Assembly: GCA_017303735.1 (NCBI GenBank)
Contig: JAFLCF010000174.1
Location: 1-9,336, forward strand
Direction: 5' to 3'
Source: Anaerolineae bacterium
Lineage (GTDB): Bacteria > Chloroflexota > Anaerolineae > Anaerolineales > Villigracilaceae
Length of the DNA stretch: 9,336 nt
Part shown: one piece after another, positions 1 through 6,959 of the stretch
How the letters are laid out: every line of letters begins with the position of its first letter
Numbering within the stretch: the first letter of the stretch is position 1
Program-made: the position numbers and the translations under genes
Notes under the pieces: generated by a model
Databases searched by the model: none
What the model was told of the DNA's origin: nothing
The model's input: only the letters and a program-made list of their open reading frames with translations

Positions 1-1
1 T

Positions 2-769
2 CTCACACCTTTCATTGACCCACCGACATTAACTCCCTTTGTAGATGCTCCGCCTCAAGATGCAACGCCTCTTCCTCCGCCCGGGCAGGGTCAGCCACCA
101 TCAAACCTCGCCACCCCGACGATGATTCCGCCGGATAAAATGACGCCAGAAATTCAGGCAGCGTATGACCAGGTACGTGATAACCCCGGTGATCCAAACT
201 CACATTTACAGCTTTCACTCGCGTTTTGGGATGCCGGTATGGAATTGCCCGCCGCCGAAGAATATGGGCAAGCAACAAACCTAGCGGGTCCGGGAAATCA
301 GGAATTTTATTTGAAAGCCGCCCAAGATTATAAGAGTCGTAGTGCCTGGCATTTTGCCGCTGGTATGTATTTACGCATTATGCCCATGCAGCTTGCCCAG
401 CAGGGCGTGGTGGATGAAGAGATCAAAGATGCATTTCGCGAGAGTGCCTATAAAGCCGCACCGCGCAATGATTTTCCTTTGATCGTATCTTTCGATCAAC
501 TTGGTAAAATACAACTTGATTTTTTGAACATCGTCCGCGGACGCCACTTGCTATACAATGGAAATATTACTGAAGCAGAAACGGCTCTCGCCACGGCTGA
601 ACGTTCAGCTGAGTTTTTGCCAGAAGTGTATCTGCTGAAAGCAGAGATCGCCATTAAGAAGGGCAATACCGAAGAGGCTGCACTAATTCTTGAAGGATTA
701 ACAAAAGATACAAACCTGCCCTCCTGGCTGCGTGCCATGGCAGAAGAACAATTAAAAACCATTCAATGA
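2..769 (+). CDS. TPR-repeat protein, C-terminal part (5' end outside window)
   Basis: The reading frame is open from the left edge, so this is the last 255 residues of a longer protein. The visible part begins with about 45 residues rich in Pro, Thr and Ala, which looks like a flexible linker. An all-helical region follows with TPR-like helix pairs, for example around the segment reading GNITEAETALATAERSAEF near the C-terminus and the next pair GNTEEAALILEGL. The ATG at 122 has no Shine-Dalgarno sequence and lies inside the linker, so it is not taken as the start. TPR proteins are usually protein-protein interaction scaffolds; the partner is unknown. No enzymatic motif is visible. The stop at 767-769 is 9 nt before the tpiA ATG, and the tpiA ribosome site overlaps it, so the two genes are probably co-transcribed. 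The missing N-terminus could hold a membrane anchor or zinc ribbon, which cannot be judged here. Confidence 0.8.
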   Translation, partial: LTPFIDPPTLTPFVDAPPQDATPLPPPGQGQPPSNLATPTMIPPDKMTPEIQAAYDQVRDNPGDPNSHLQLSLAFWDAGMELPAAEEYGQATNLAGPGNQEFYLKAAQDYKSRSAWHFAAGMYLRIMPMQLAQQGVVDEEIKDAFRESAYKAAPRNDFPLIVSFDQLGKIQLDFLNIVRGRHLLYNGNITEAETALATAERSAEFLPEVYLLKAEIAIKKGNTEEAALILEGLTKDTNLPSWLRAMAEEQLKTIQ

Positions 770-778
770 GGATTCACA

Positions 779-1534
779 ATGAGAACCATGTTTGTTGCTG
801 GAAATTGGAAAATGAACAAAACGATTGCAGAGACGCGCGACCTGCTCTCTGCGTTAAAGGCGAGCTTGAATGACCTGCAAGGTGTAGACCGTGTGGTTTG
901 CCCGCCCTTCGTTTCGTTAGCCGCCGCCCATGAACTGCTTGCCGGAACGAGTATCGGGCTGGGTGCGCAGAACATGCACTGGGAAGAAAAAGGTGCCTTC
1001 ACTGGCGAGGTTGCTCCGGGAATGGTGAAGGAGTTATGCGGCTATGTCATCCTTGGGCATTCGGAACGCCGTACCTATTTTGGCGAAACCGATAAAACCG
1101 TGAACAAGAAAATGCTTGCCGCTCAAAAAGCTGGACTGACTCCCATTGTATGTGTTGGCGAGACTTTGGCGCAATACGAAGCCGGGCAGACTTCGGATGT
1201 AGTCTCTACACAAACGCGAGCCGGGCTTCAGGGAGCAACCCCTGAGTTCGCATCAAAGATCGTGGTGGCGTATGAGCCGGTCTGGGCGATTGGTACAGGC
1301 AAAGCTTCCAGCGCGGAGAATGCCCAAGGTGTGCATGCAGGCATCCGCCAGGTGTTGAGCGAGATGTTCGGCAAAGAAACGGCTCAAGCGATTCGCATCC
1401 TATACGGTGGTTCAGTGACCGCTTCTAACGCCGCTGAATTTTTCTCGCAAGCTGATATAGACGGTGCCTTGGTGGGTGGTGCCAGTTTAAAAGGGGAAGA
1501 GTTTACTGCCATTGCAAAGGCGGCAGTGAAATAG
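779..1534 (+). CDS. tpiA: Triosephosphate isomerase
   Basis: Cytosolic glycolytic enzyme that interconverts dihydroxyacetone phosphate and glyceraldehyde 3-phosphate. At 251 residues it has the usual family length. All hallmark sites are visible: Asn9 and Lys11 in AGNWKMNK, catalytic His94 in ILGHSERR, catalytic base Glu166 in AYEPVWAIGTGK with the mobile loop 6 that follows it, and the phosphate-binding Gly/Ser residues in YGGSV (209-213) and LVGGASL (231-237). The ATG at 779 is chosen because GAGG at 768-771 lies 7 nt upstream; the ATG three codons later is too far from it. It sits between a TPR protein gene (9-nt gap) and an M50-like membrane protein gene (3-nt gap) in an apparent operon. 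Neither neighbour is a glycolytic enzyme. The protein looks complete and functional. Confidence 0.98.
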   Translation: MRTMFVAGNWKMNKTIAETRDLLSALKASLNDLQGVDRVVCPPFVSLAAAHELLAGTSIGLGAQNMHWEEKGAFTGEVAPGMVKELCGYVILGHSERRTYFGETDKTVNKKMLAAQKAGLTPIVCVGETLAQYEAGQTSDVVSTQTRAGLQGATPEFASKIVVAYEPVWAIGTGKASSAENAQGVHAGIRQVLSEMFGKETAQAIRILYGGSVTASNAAEFFSQADIDGALVGGASLKGEEFTAIAKAAVK

Positions 1535-1537
1535 ATC

Positions 1538-2290
1538 GTGCAGTTCATAGGTCTGCTCTGGTTCGCTCTCATGCTTCTGCCGCTGGTGTATCTCCAGCGG
1601 CTTTTGCATCGTGAGATTCAATTGATCTTTTTTCTGATCACCCGCAACAAACCTTTGACGATCGCCCTGTTTTCATTGATCTTTTTCCCGGGCGTATTCC
1701 TGCATGAATTAAGTCATTTCTTGATGGCGAAGCTTTTGGGTGTGCGTACGGGTAAATTTTCTGTTATCCCACAGGCAACCGGAGATGGGTATTTGACGAT
1801 GGGTTATGTGGAGACGGAACGCTCAGACATTGTGCGCGATTCGTTGATCGGGCTGGCTCCCATTATCGCTGGTACGGCTTTTGTGGCATACGCTGGGGTG
1901 GTTCAATTGCGTTTGGATGCTCTCTGGCATGTTCTTAGCAACGGGCAGATCCAATTATTCCTGATGGGTTTGCAATTGCTGCCATCCATCCCGGATATTT
2001 TCTTGTGGTTTTACCTGACCTTTGCCGTATCCAGCACCATGCTTCCATCTGAGTCTGACCGCCGTGCTTGGTTGCCTCTCGGCTTATGGATCGGCGCGCT
2101 ATTGATCCTTGCGATCATTTCTGGCGTAGGCACATGGATGCTGGATAACCTTGCGCCTGTTTTAGACCCTCTGCTGCGCTCGATCGCTCTTTTGTTTGCG
2201 TTGAGCAATATTGTCCATATTGTTTTATTGATTCCATTCCATCTTTTGCGTCGTGCAATTACAGGTATCTTACAGGTGGATATTCACTAA
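1538..2290 (+). CDS. Multi-pass membrane protein with HExxH motif (M50-like zinc metalloprotease family)
   Basis: A 250-residue, very hydrophobic protein with several predicted membrane helices, roughly at residues 5-20, 41-65, 103-122, 139-165, 178-200 and 213-235. The second helix carries HELSH (residues 56-60) in the context FPGVFLHELSHFLMAKLLG, the zinc-binding HExxH motif of site-2-protease-like (M50) peptidases, placed inside a membrane helix as expected. The classical NPDG/LDG motif with the third zinc ligand is not obvious. Asp174 in the SESDRRAW segment is a candidate, but that is inference. The start is GTG at 1538, three nt after the tpiA stop, with only a weak ribosome site; the ATG at 1571 (residue 12) is an alternative that would trim the first helix. 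Close spacing suggests coupling to tpiA. Substrate unknown; it may process membrane proteins or have lost protease activity. Confidence 0.8.
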   Translation: MQFIGLLWFALMLLPLVYLQRLLHREIQLIFFLITRNKPLTIALFSLIFFPGVFLHELSHFLMAKLLGVRTGKFSVIPQATGDGYLTMGYVETERSDIVRDSLIGLAPIIAGTAFVAYAGVVQLRLDALWHVLSNGQIQLFLMGLQLLPSIPDIFLWFYLTFAVSSTMLPSESDRRAWLPLGLWIGALLILAIISGVGTWMLDNLAPVLDPLLRSIALLFALSNIVHIVLLIPFHLLRRAITGILQVDIH

Positions 2291-2305
2291 AACGATAACT
2301 TGATC

Positions 2306-3193
2306 TCAGGGCTTTCTCCCGATTGCCAGCATCTTGTTTCGGATGGGGAAGAGAATAAAAAAGACATGCACAAGCGGCAACAGAAGTTTGACAAGCCCTT
2401 CAGAACGAACCAATTTTTTTAGGTAAAAACTGTAGGGAAAAGAAAGTTCATGAAAGCGCTTCAATTCTGCGATGTGCAGCCCGGCTGCCTCAATCAGTCC
2501 CTTCATTTCAGCAAAGGATAGGATTTGTTTATGACCGAACGGCTTTGCCGAATACATGGTGTTTAAGAATGTGGGGAATTTCCCGCCGGAAAGTTTGTAG
2601 GTCAGCTCGCCAAAGCGGTGATAGAACGCATCGCGGCAGGGGGTGTCGATCAACAGAATTCCGCCCGGCTTGAGCATCTTTGCCGCCGCTTGCAAGGTCT
2701 CGAACGGATAATTGACATGCTCGATCACATCCCATAGCGTAACGATATCGAATGTGCCATGAAATGATTTCCAATACTCATCTTCGATGGTGCGCTTGAC
2801 CACCTCAATGCTATGCTTCTCTTTTGCATAAAATGCACGCGTATCACTGAGTTCAACACCAGTGACCTCGGCGCCTTCGGCTTTTAACTTCGAGAGAAAC
2901 AGCCCGCCGCCGCAGCCGATGTCTAGGGCTTTTTTGCCTGCAACCCTAGTGTGCCGCATTACCGCTGCGATCTGATTCTCCAACCGCTCTGGGTTCGACT
3001 GCAAAGAGGTCTCGATATATTTGATCTCTGCCTCGGTTAACCCGCTGCCATCGATCTCCGGCGAAACTTCTTCCATCGGGTCAAGGTGGTCAATGTAATG
3101 GAACCCACCCGGCGAGACGAACACATTCGCGTTGGTTAATATATAGGTCGGTTTGCCGCTGTTTCTGTTTTTTAGCTCGTCAATATTTTCCAT
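2306..3193 (-). CDS. Class I SAM-dependent methyltransferase
   Basis: A 295-residue protein with a Rossmann-type methyltransferase core. Motif I is KALDIGCGGGLFL (about 88-100), followed by the acidic residue Glu114 that would bind the SAM ribose. DIVTLWDVIEHV (149-160) and MLKPGGILLIDTP (173-185) are the later core motifs, as in UbiG-like/Methyltransf_11 or _23 families. About 85 residues precede the core, and the C-terminus has a hydrophobic stretch (about 266-284) that might associate with membranes. The acceptor is unknown; similar enzymes act on small molecules, lipids or glycans. The ATG at 3193 directly follows the TAA of the upstream kinase-like gene, with GAGG four nt upstream, so translation is probably coupled. 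It converges on the M50-like gene, 15 nt away, with no clear terminator between them. Confidence 0.9.
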   Translation of the reverse strand: MENIDELKNRNSGKPTYILTNANVFVSPGGFHYIDHLDPMEEVSPEIDGSGLTEAEIKYIETSLQSNPERLENQIAAVMRHTRVAGKKALDIGCGGGLFLSKLKAEGAEVTGVELSDTRAFYAKEKHSIEVVKRTIEDEYWKSFHGTFDIVTLWDVIEHVNYPFETLQAAAKMLKPGGILLIDTPCRDAFYHRFGELTYKLSGGKFPTFLNTMYSAKPFGHKQILSFAEMKGLIEAAGLHIAELKRFHELSFPYSFYLKKLVRSEGLVKLLLPLVHVFFILFPIRNKMLAIGRKP

Positions 3194-3793
3194 TTAGCCT
3201 CGAATGCCATTGATTTTATCAAGGATGAGCGGCACACTGAGGGGGTAATCAATACTTTCTTGAGAAACATCCAATTTTAGGATATTCGACTCCGGGACAG
3301 TTTCCAGCCATTCGGCAATGTACGACTCAAGCAGTGACGCATCTTCTCCGGACGCGATATTGATTCTGTTTCTGGCAGCGAGTCGTTCGCGGATGGTTTG
3401 TGAGTCTGCGTGCAGGTGGATGATGAGATCGGGTGGAGGGAGCAGGCTGCGGGCGAAGGTGTAAAAGCGTCGACACAGGTCAAACTCGGCAGCGCTGATC
3501 CAGCCGTGGGTGCGAAAGAGGCGTGTGAAGCCATGGAAGTCTAGATCAAGCCCACCATCCATCAAAGCGGGGAGTGGTGCATCTCTCAACTCTTTTTCCT
3601 GCCCACTGCGGTGAATCAGGTAATCGAGCTGATTGGCAAGTGCATAGCGGGCATCTTCTTTGAAAAGCGCCTGAAACGGACGCTCGGCATGTTGTTCGAG
3701 CGCCGTTGCAAAGGAGCTATGCTGACAAAGTGCGTTTAGCAAGGAGGTTTTGCCTGCGCCGCTTGCACCTACAATGACCGTCAGATGATTCAT
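3194..3793 (-). CDS. Deoxynucleoside kinase-like P-loop protein
   Basis: A 199-residue protein whose layout matches the deoxynucleoside kinase (dNK/dGK) family, which phosphorylates deoxynucleosides with a nucleoside triphosphate in salvage. The Walker A loop is GASGAGKTS (9-17). Glu33, five residues before the RPFQALFKED segment, aligns with the catalytic Glu of the EPV..NPY motif. Tyr50 to Arg62 resembles the family's substrate-pocket helix. The lid Arg cluster is visible as RERLAARNR (135-143), after PPDLIIHLHAD, which resembles the family's PDL.I.L strand. The usual Asp-Arg-Ser motif is replaced by Asp-Gly-Gly (79-81), so the key Arg is missing and the substrate or activity may differ. 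The ATG at 3793 has a good ribosome site (AGAGGAA at 3801-3807, 7-nt spacing). It is first in a two-gene unit with the methyltransferase. It could be a kinase of another small nucleoside-like substrate. Confidence 0.82.
   Translation of the reverse strand: MNHLTVIVGASGAGKTSLLNALCQHSSFATALEQHAERPFQALFKEDARYALANQLDYLIHRSGQEKELRDAPLPALMDGGLDLDFHGFTRLFRTHGWISAAEFDLCRRFYTFARSLLPPPDLIIHLHADSQTIRERLAARNRINIASGEDASLLESYIAEWLETVPESNILKLDVSQESIDYPLSVPLILDKINGIRG
3198..3201 (-). promoter_or_regulatory. Ribosome binding site inside the kinase gene, for the methyltransferase
   Basis: GAGG on the minus strand lies in the last codons of the kinase-like gene, 4 nt upstream of the methyltransferase ATG. The stop and start codons abut as TAA-ATG with no gap. 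This supports the chosen start and suggests that ribosomes finishing the kinase re-initiate on the methyltransferase. Confidence 0.6.
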
Positions 3794-3863
3794 ACTATGT
3801 TTCCTCTAGGCTCTGTGTTTTATATTAAAATAAGTTCAACTTAATGACCCAACAGGAGAGATC
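3794..3863. promoter_or_regulatory. Divergent promoter region
   Basis: This 70-bp gap lies between two divergent starts and is far more AT-rich than the genes around it. For the minus-strand kinase unit, a possible -10 (TTTAAT, 3824-3829) lies 17 bp from a weak -35 (TTGGGT, 3847-3852). For the plus-strand gene, TATATT (3821-3826) or TAAAAT (3826-3831) could be the -10, with no convincing -35. Ribosome sites are clear on both sides: AGAGGAA (3801-3807, minus) and AGGAGAG (3854-3860, plus). Promoter calls are by eye only. Confidence 0.45.
3831..3843. repeat. 13-bp palindrome, possible operator
   Basis: TAAGTT-C-AACTTA is a perfect inverted repeat with a single central base. It sits within the divergent promoter region, in the spacer of the candidate minus-strand promoter and just downstream of the candidate plus-strand -10. 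That is a position where a bound dimeric regulator could affect both genes. No matching regulator gene is present in the window. Confidence 0.35.
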
Positions 3864-4331
3864 ATGACCGAGCCGTTTGTTCTTATGTTTGATGATCCGA
3901 TTATCGATCAACTGGATTTCAAGCCATATCGTAATGCAATGGTCCGGCGGGTTGTGCCGTTCGTGCCGAGCGACGGGGAGGCACAATCGATGGAGGTGAA
4001 AACACCCTGGGGTTCGATCCTGACCGCCAAGGCGGGCGATATGTTGATCAGTGAATTGGATGCGCCCGGAGATGTGTGGCCCATTGATGCGAAGATCTTC
4101 GATGAGACCTATATTATTACAGGTCCGGGCTTGTGCATCAAGCGCGCGGTCACGCTGATCGTTCCGCTGGCGGCTGTGGTGGCTGGTGATGAAGATCGTA
4201 TGATCGTGGTGCATACATTGGAAGGACCAGAGACCGTGCGCGCCGGAGATTTTTACCTTGCCAGAGGGGTGAAGGGTGAGATCTGGCCCTACCCGAATGA
4301 AAAAGTACTGAAAACAATGAGACCCGCCTAG
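3864..4331 (+). CDS. Small protein with two related repeats (PGDYG-like), function unknown
   Basis: A 155-residue soluble protein, no signal peptide or membrane segment. Two stretches share a pattern: residues 44-86 (V.TPWGS...AGD.L......G..WPI....F..TY) and 115-152 (VHTLEGPETVRAGDFYLARG.KGEIWPY). The pattern 'GD.......G..WP.....F..TY' recalls small PGDYG-type domains known from phage and bacterial proteins; this is recognition by eye and not certain. No catalytic motif is seen. The ATG at 3864 is supported by a strong Shine-Dalgarno (AGGAGAG, 3854-3860, 3-nt spacing to the ATG from its last base). The opposite-strand open frame over this gene lacks such support. It is monocistronic and its last codons form the left arm of the terminator hairpin. 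Confidence 0.75.
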   Translation: MTEPFVLMFDDPIIDQLDFKPYRNAMVRRVVPFVPSDGEAQSMEVKTPWGSILTAKAGDMLISELDAPGDVWPIDAKIFDETYIITGPGLCIKRAVTLIVPLAAVVAGDEDRMIVVHTLEGPETVRAGDFYLARGVKGEIWPYPNEKVLKTMRPA

Positions 4332-4352
4332 AATGGGCGGGTCTCATTGTTT
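4312..4352. terminator. Bidirectional intrinsic terminator
   Basis: A perfect 17-bp stem (4312-4328 with 4336-4352) closes a 7-nt loop (4329-4335). The core is GC-rich (GAGACCCGCC/GGCGGGTCTC), and both flanks are A/T-rich, giving a U-rich tail to transcripts in either direction. It ends the small plus-strand gene, whose TAG stop (4329-4331) lies in the loop, and the large minus-strand operon, whose last stop is at 4362, just 10 nt away. Confidence 0.9.
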
Positions 4353-4361
4353 ATTGCCTGG

Positions 4362-6929
4362 CTATTTCACCTTCTTATCGACCTTGCCTTTTTTGATGGC
4401 ACGTGATATGAGTTTCTTCTTTTCAATTGGTTCGGTATTTCCCTGAATGAGCTGTTCGAGGGCGCTGTCGATCATGTTATGAATGTATTTGGAGGGATTG
4501 ATGAATTCCTCCACCACACCGCCGACGTTGCGCATCATGTCGATCATATAGCTGGTGAGCAACACATCACGGTCTTTGGTATCACCAACGAATTCATTTG
4601 CCACGGCGATCATGCGGACGTTTTCAATGCCCACCCGCCCCAGCGCAGAATAGATCGCCCAGCGTCCGTTGCGTTCAAAAAGATTATCGCCATCTTTGGG
4701 CTGCCCCAAATGTTCACTTTGATAGATCTCGTCAATGTACGAGCTGTTGCGCAGTTTATAGAAGCGATCTACCCAGGCTTCACCGCCGGGTGCCACGAAT
4801 CTGCGAATGTAGGTTGATTCGGTGTAGGGCAGAAACGCCTTGACCTTGATGCCTGCTTCGGCGCAGACTTCGGCAAAGATGATCTCACTGCCCGCAGATA
4901 GACCAGCCAGGAAGGCGCGGTCTTGCGAATGGGCTTTGAACTTTTCGACGCGCTTGCGAATTTCCTGCCGGATCTCGGCTTCTCTTTCAATTGGGAAGGC
5001 TTTTTTATCTTTCCCTGGGAAGTCGATCATATAGCCAGTGAAGACAAGCCCGCGGGCGCCAGAGGCTTTGGTTCTGCCGTTGCGGGTCGTTTTGACCTCT
5101 GCAGCGGCGGCGTCGCCTGTGCTGGCATGCCGGATTTCCTCCTTAACCAATTCAATGCAGGCGGAGACATATTCAGTTCGGACGCCCAGCGAGTAGATGG
5201 TTTCCAATTGTTGCAGGGAAGACCGCAAGGAAAAGACATCACGGCGCAGAGCTGCCACTGCCTTGCGATAGGTTCGCACCACTTCAGCCAGGTCATTGGA
5301 AGTGAGCAGACGCAACTCCGCCAGCGAAGCAAGGGTCCAGTAATCGGTCTTTTCCTGTTCCAGGCTGATCCTGCCTTCGAGGGTGAACCGTAACGTATCT
5401 CGCAACCCTGGGATCAGGTTTCGAATGCGGGTGATATCGGGGTCGGGAGTTTTCTTGCTGTCGAAGCGGTCTGCCAGGTGAACAGCAAGCATGGACAATG
5501 TCAACGCATTGATACCGGGATAGTATTCACGCAGGTCTACCTGAAAGCCTTTAAGATAAATATCGATGGACTGGATCAACCAGTGATAGGTATTGAAGGC
5601 TTGTTTGAGACGTTTATTCTTTTCGGGAATCTTATCCCATGAACTGGTCCACATTTCCTTGTAAATGCGCCCCAAATATGAAATGGATTTGGTGTCATTG
5701 GGATAATCGTTCAGAATGCCTTCCAGCTTGACAATGGCTTCGTTGACACGCCCGACCCGGTTAAGATGAAACGCTTCTTCACGCCGGAATTCTATATTGG
5801 TTGGGTTGACTTCAATGCCCTCGCGGTATTGCTTTAACGCCAGTTCATTTCGCCCAAGCTTTGCCAAGGCATTGCCAACATTTGTAATGGCTTCTTCGCG
5901 CAGTAACGGGTTTTTGATTTCTTCTGTCAAAAGAAGGATATCACCGATGTGTTTGTCGCGTTGAGCAACCGTGACTTTATCCTTCCATTCTTCATATTCG
6001 CGCCAAAAACCAGTTGCCAGGTGGGTTTGCAGGTCTTTTCGGTTGGGTTCATTTAAGCCAGTGAGCAAATTGTAGATCGGGCTGTGGACCATATCGCGGT
6101 CAGATGCGCCGGTGTCTCTGATTAACCTTGCGATGGCTTTGATGTCGTTGCGGATGTGTTCCGGGTCTGGAAGCCCATCGGGGGTGATGTGATACGGCAG
6201 AGTGCGGACATTGAAGATGTCGAAGGGCATGTAGGCACGCCCAGCCTGAATGTGAACCACGCCTCGTTTTCGTAAGGCATGCCGAATGCCCAATTCATAG
6301 AAGGCATTGGCATTGTCGATGCTCAAGTCGCAGACGACCATATCTGCCAGCAAAAGTTCCTGGAACATATCGGTCAGAATGTCGCCAGAGGAGGTCTCTT
6401 CATCGGCACGGAAGGGTTCAAACCCGGCGGCTTCGATGGCGGGTTTGATCAATTGCTTATAGATGGCGTTGAAATCGAAGGGCTGGTCGTTGATGCCTTT
6501 TTTCTTGCCGAAGGGCATCACCACAAATGCATGTGGACGAACCTCTGTCCGCAAGTATTTGTGTTCTTTTCCTACAAAGTCAGCATCATCATCCTTTTCA
6601 TCCGATTGTCGTTTGGTGACTTTTGCTTGTTCGACACCTGCCAACTTTGCAAGCGGGTCTGTGGCAGTGGATGTTGTGGCGGACTGGGGTGCTGAAACTG
6701 CCGGAGTGGCACTTGCCTGGGGCTGGGCTGCCGGGTTTGGGGTAGGGGTTGAGGCGGGCGTATTCACGTCCACTGCGGGGGGGGGAATAAGAGAAACTGG
6801 ATCCATGACTTGATTGGAATCAGGGTCTGGGTTGGGTTGAAGCTTTGTCACCGGCTCTTTCGACACCGGAATGGGGTTGCCCGCCGGGTCGATTTTTTTC
6901 TCTGAGGCATTGTTGCTGGTTTCAGACAT
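4362..6929 (-). CDS. DRHyd/TIR-like – TPR-S – SLOG multidomain signalling protein
   Basis: An 855-residue cytosolic protein, last gene of the operon. Residues 1-115 are a Pro/Thr/Ala/Ser-rich, probably disordered region. Residues 133-250 resemble the nucleoside 2-deoxyribosyltransferase/TIR-like fold (DRHyd): VVMPFG (136-141), RADE (174-177), DMVVCDLS (196-203) and NAFYELGIRHAL (208-219), where Glu212 is the likely catalytic residue. Residues 340-600 hold TPR repeats, and LGRIYKEMW (419-427) plus YYPGINALTL (469-478) match the MAP3K TRAFs-binding (TPR-S, DUF4071) type, predicted in the literature to sense NAD-derived signals. Residues 625-812 look like a SLOG nucleotide-binding domain: FTGYMID, AGLSAGSEIIFAEV, FLPY, AWVDRF, ERNGRW. 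A basic, Lys-rich tail follows. The ATG has a strong ribosome site (AGGAG, 6936-6940). It lies 30 nt after the SLATT gene. Domain names are by eye; the SLOG call is the least certain. Confidence 0.85.
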   Translation of the reverse strand: MSETSNNASEKKIDPAGNPIPVSKEPVTKLQPNPDPDSNQVMDPVSLIPPPAVDVNTPASTPTPNPAAQPQASATPAVSAPQSATTSTATDPLAKLAGVEQAKVTKRQSDEKDDDADFVGKEHKYLRTEVRPHAFVVMPFGKKKGINDQPFDFNAIYKQLIKPAIEAAGFEPFRADEETSSGDILTDMFQELLLADMVVCDLSIDNANAFYELGIRHALRKRGVVHIQAGRAYMPFDIFNVRTLPYHITPDGLPDPEHIRNDIKAIARLIRDTGASDRDMVHSPIYNLLTGLNEPNRKDLQTHLATGFWREYEEWKDKVTVAQRDKHIGDILLLTEEIKNPLLREEAITNVGNALAKLGRNELALKQYREGIEVNPTNIEFRREEAFHLNRVGRVNEAIVKLEGILNDYPNDTKSISYLGRIYKEMWTSSWDKIPEKNKRLKQAFNTYHWLIQSIDIYLKGFQVDLREYYPGINALTLSMLAVHLADRFDSKKTPDPDITRIRNLIPGLRDTLRFTLEGRISLEQEKTDYWTLASLAELRLLTSNDLAEVVRTYRKAVAALRRDVFSLRSSLQQLETIYSLGVRTEYVSACIELVKEEIRHASTGDAAAAEVKTTRNGRTKASGARGLVFTGYMIDFPGKDKKAFPIEREAEIRQEIRKRVEKFKAHSQDRAFLAGLSAGSEIIFAEVCAEAGIKVKAFLPYTESTYIRRFVAPGGEAWVDRFYKLRNSSYIDEIYQSEHLGQPKDGDNLFERNGRWAIYSALGRVGIENVRMIAVANEFVGDTKDRDVLLTSYMIDMMRNVGGVVEEFINPSKYIHNMIDSALEQLIQGNTEPIEKKKLISRAIKKGKVDKKVK
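6777..6785. repeat. Nine-base G:C homopolymer inside a coding region
   Basis: Nine consecutive G on the plus strand (C on the coding strand) encode Pro-Pro-Pro at residues 49-51 of the 855-residue protein, in its disordered N-terminus and ahead of every domain. The frame is intact as given. Such tracts are prone to replication slippage and to sequencing error. Confidence 0.9.
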
Positions 6930-6959
6930 GGGTGGCTCCTGTGGCGCGGATGGCTGAAT

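Noticed and set aside
122..769. Independent gene starting at ATG 122
   Set aside because: No ribosome site, and the same frame is open and linker-like back to the window edge, so this ATG is internal.
2291..2305. Terminator between the convergent M50-like and methyltransferase genes
   Set aside because: Only 15 nt, and no convincing hairpin with a T-tract in it or its flanks.
3825..4214. 129-residue open frame antisense to the small repeat protein
   Set aside because: Its composition is rich in His, Arg and Gln, as in shadow frames. The plus-strand frame has a strong ribosome site and internal repeats.
4479..5393. Plus-strand open frames over the 855-residue gene
   Set aside because: They overlap one another and the coding strand gene has clear domains; no ribosome sites or family motifs.
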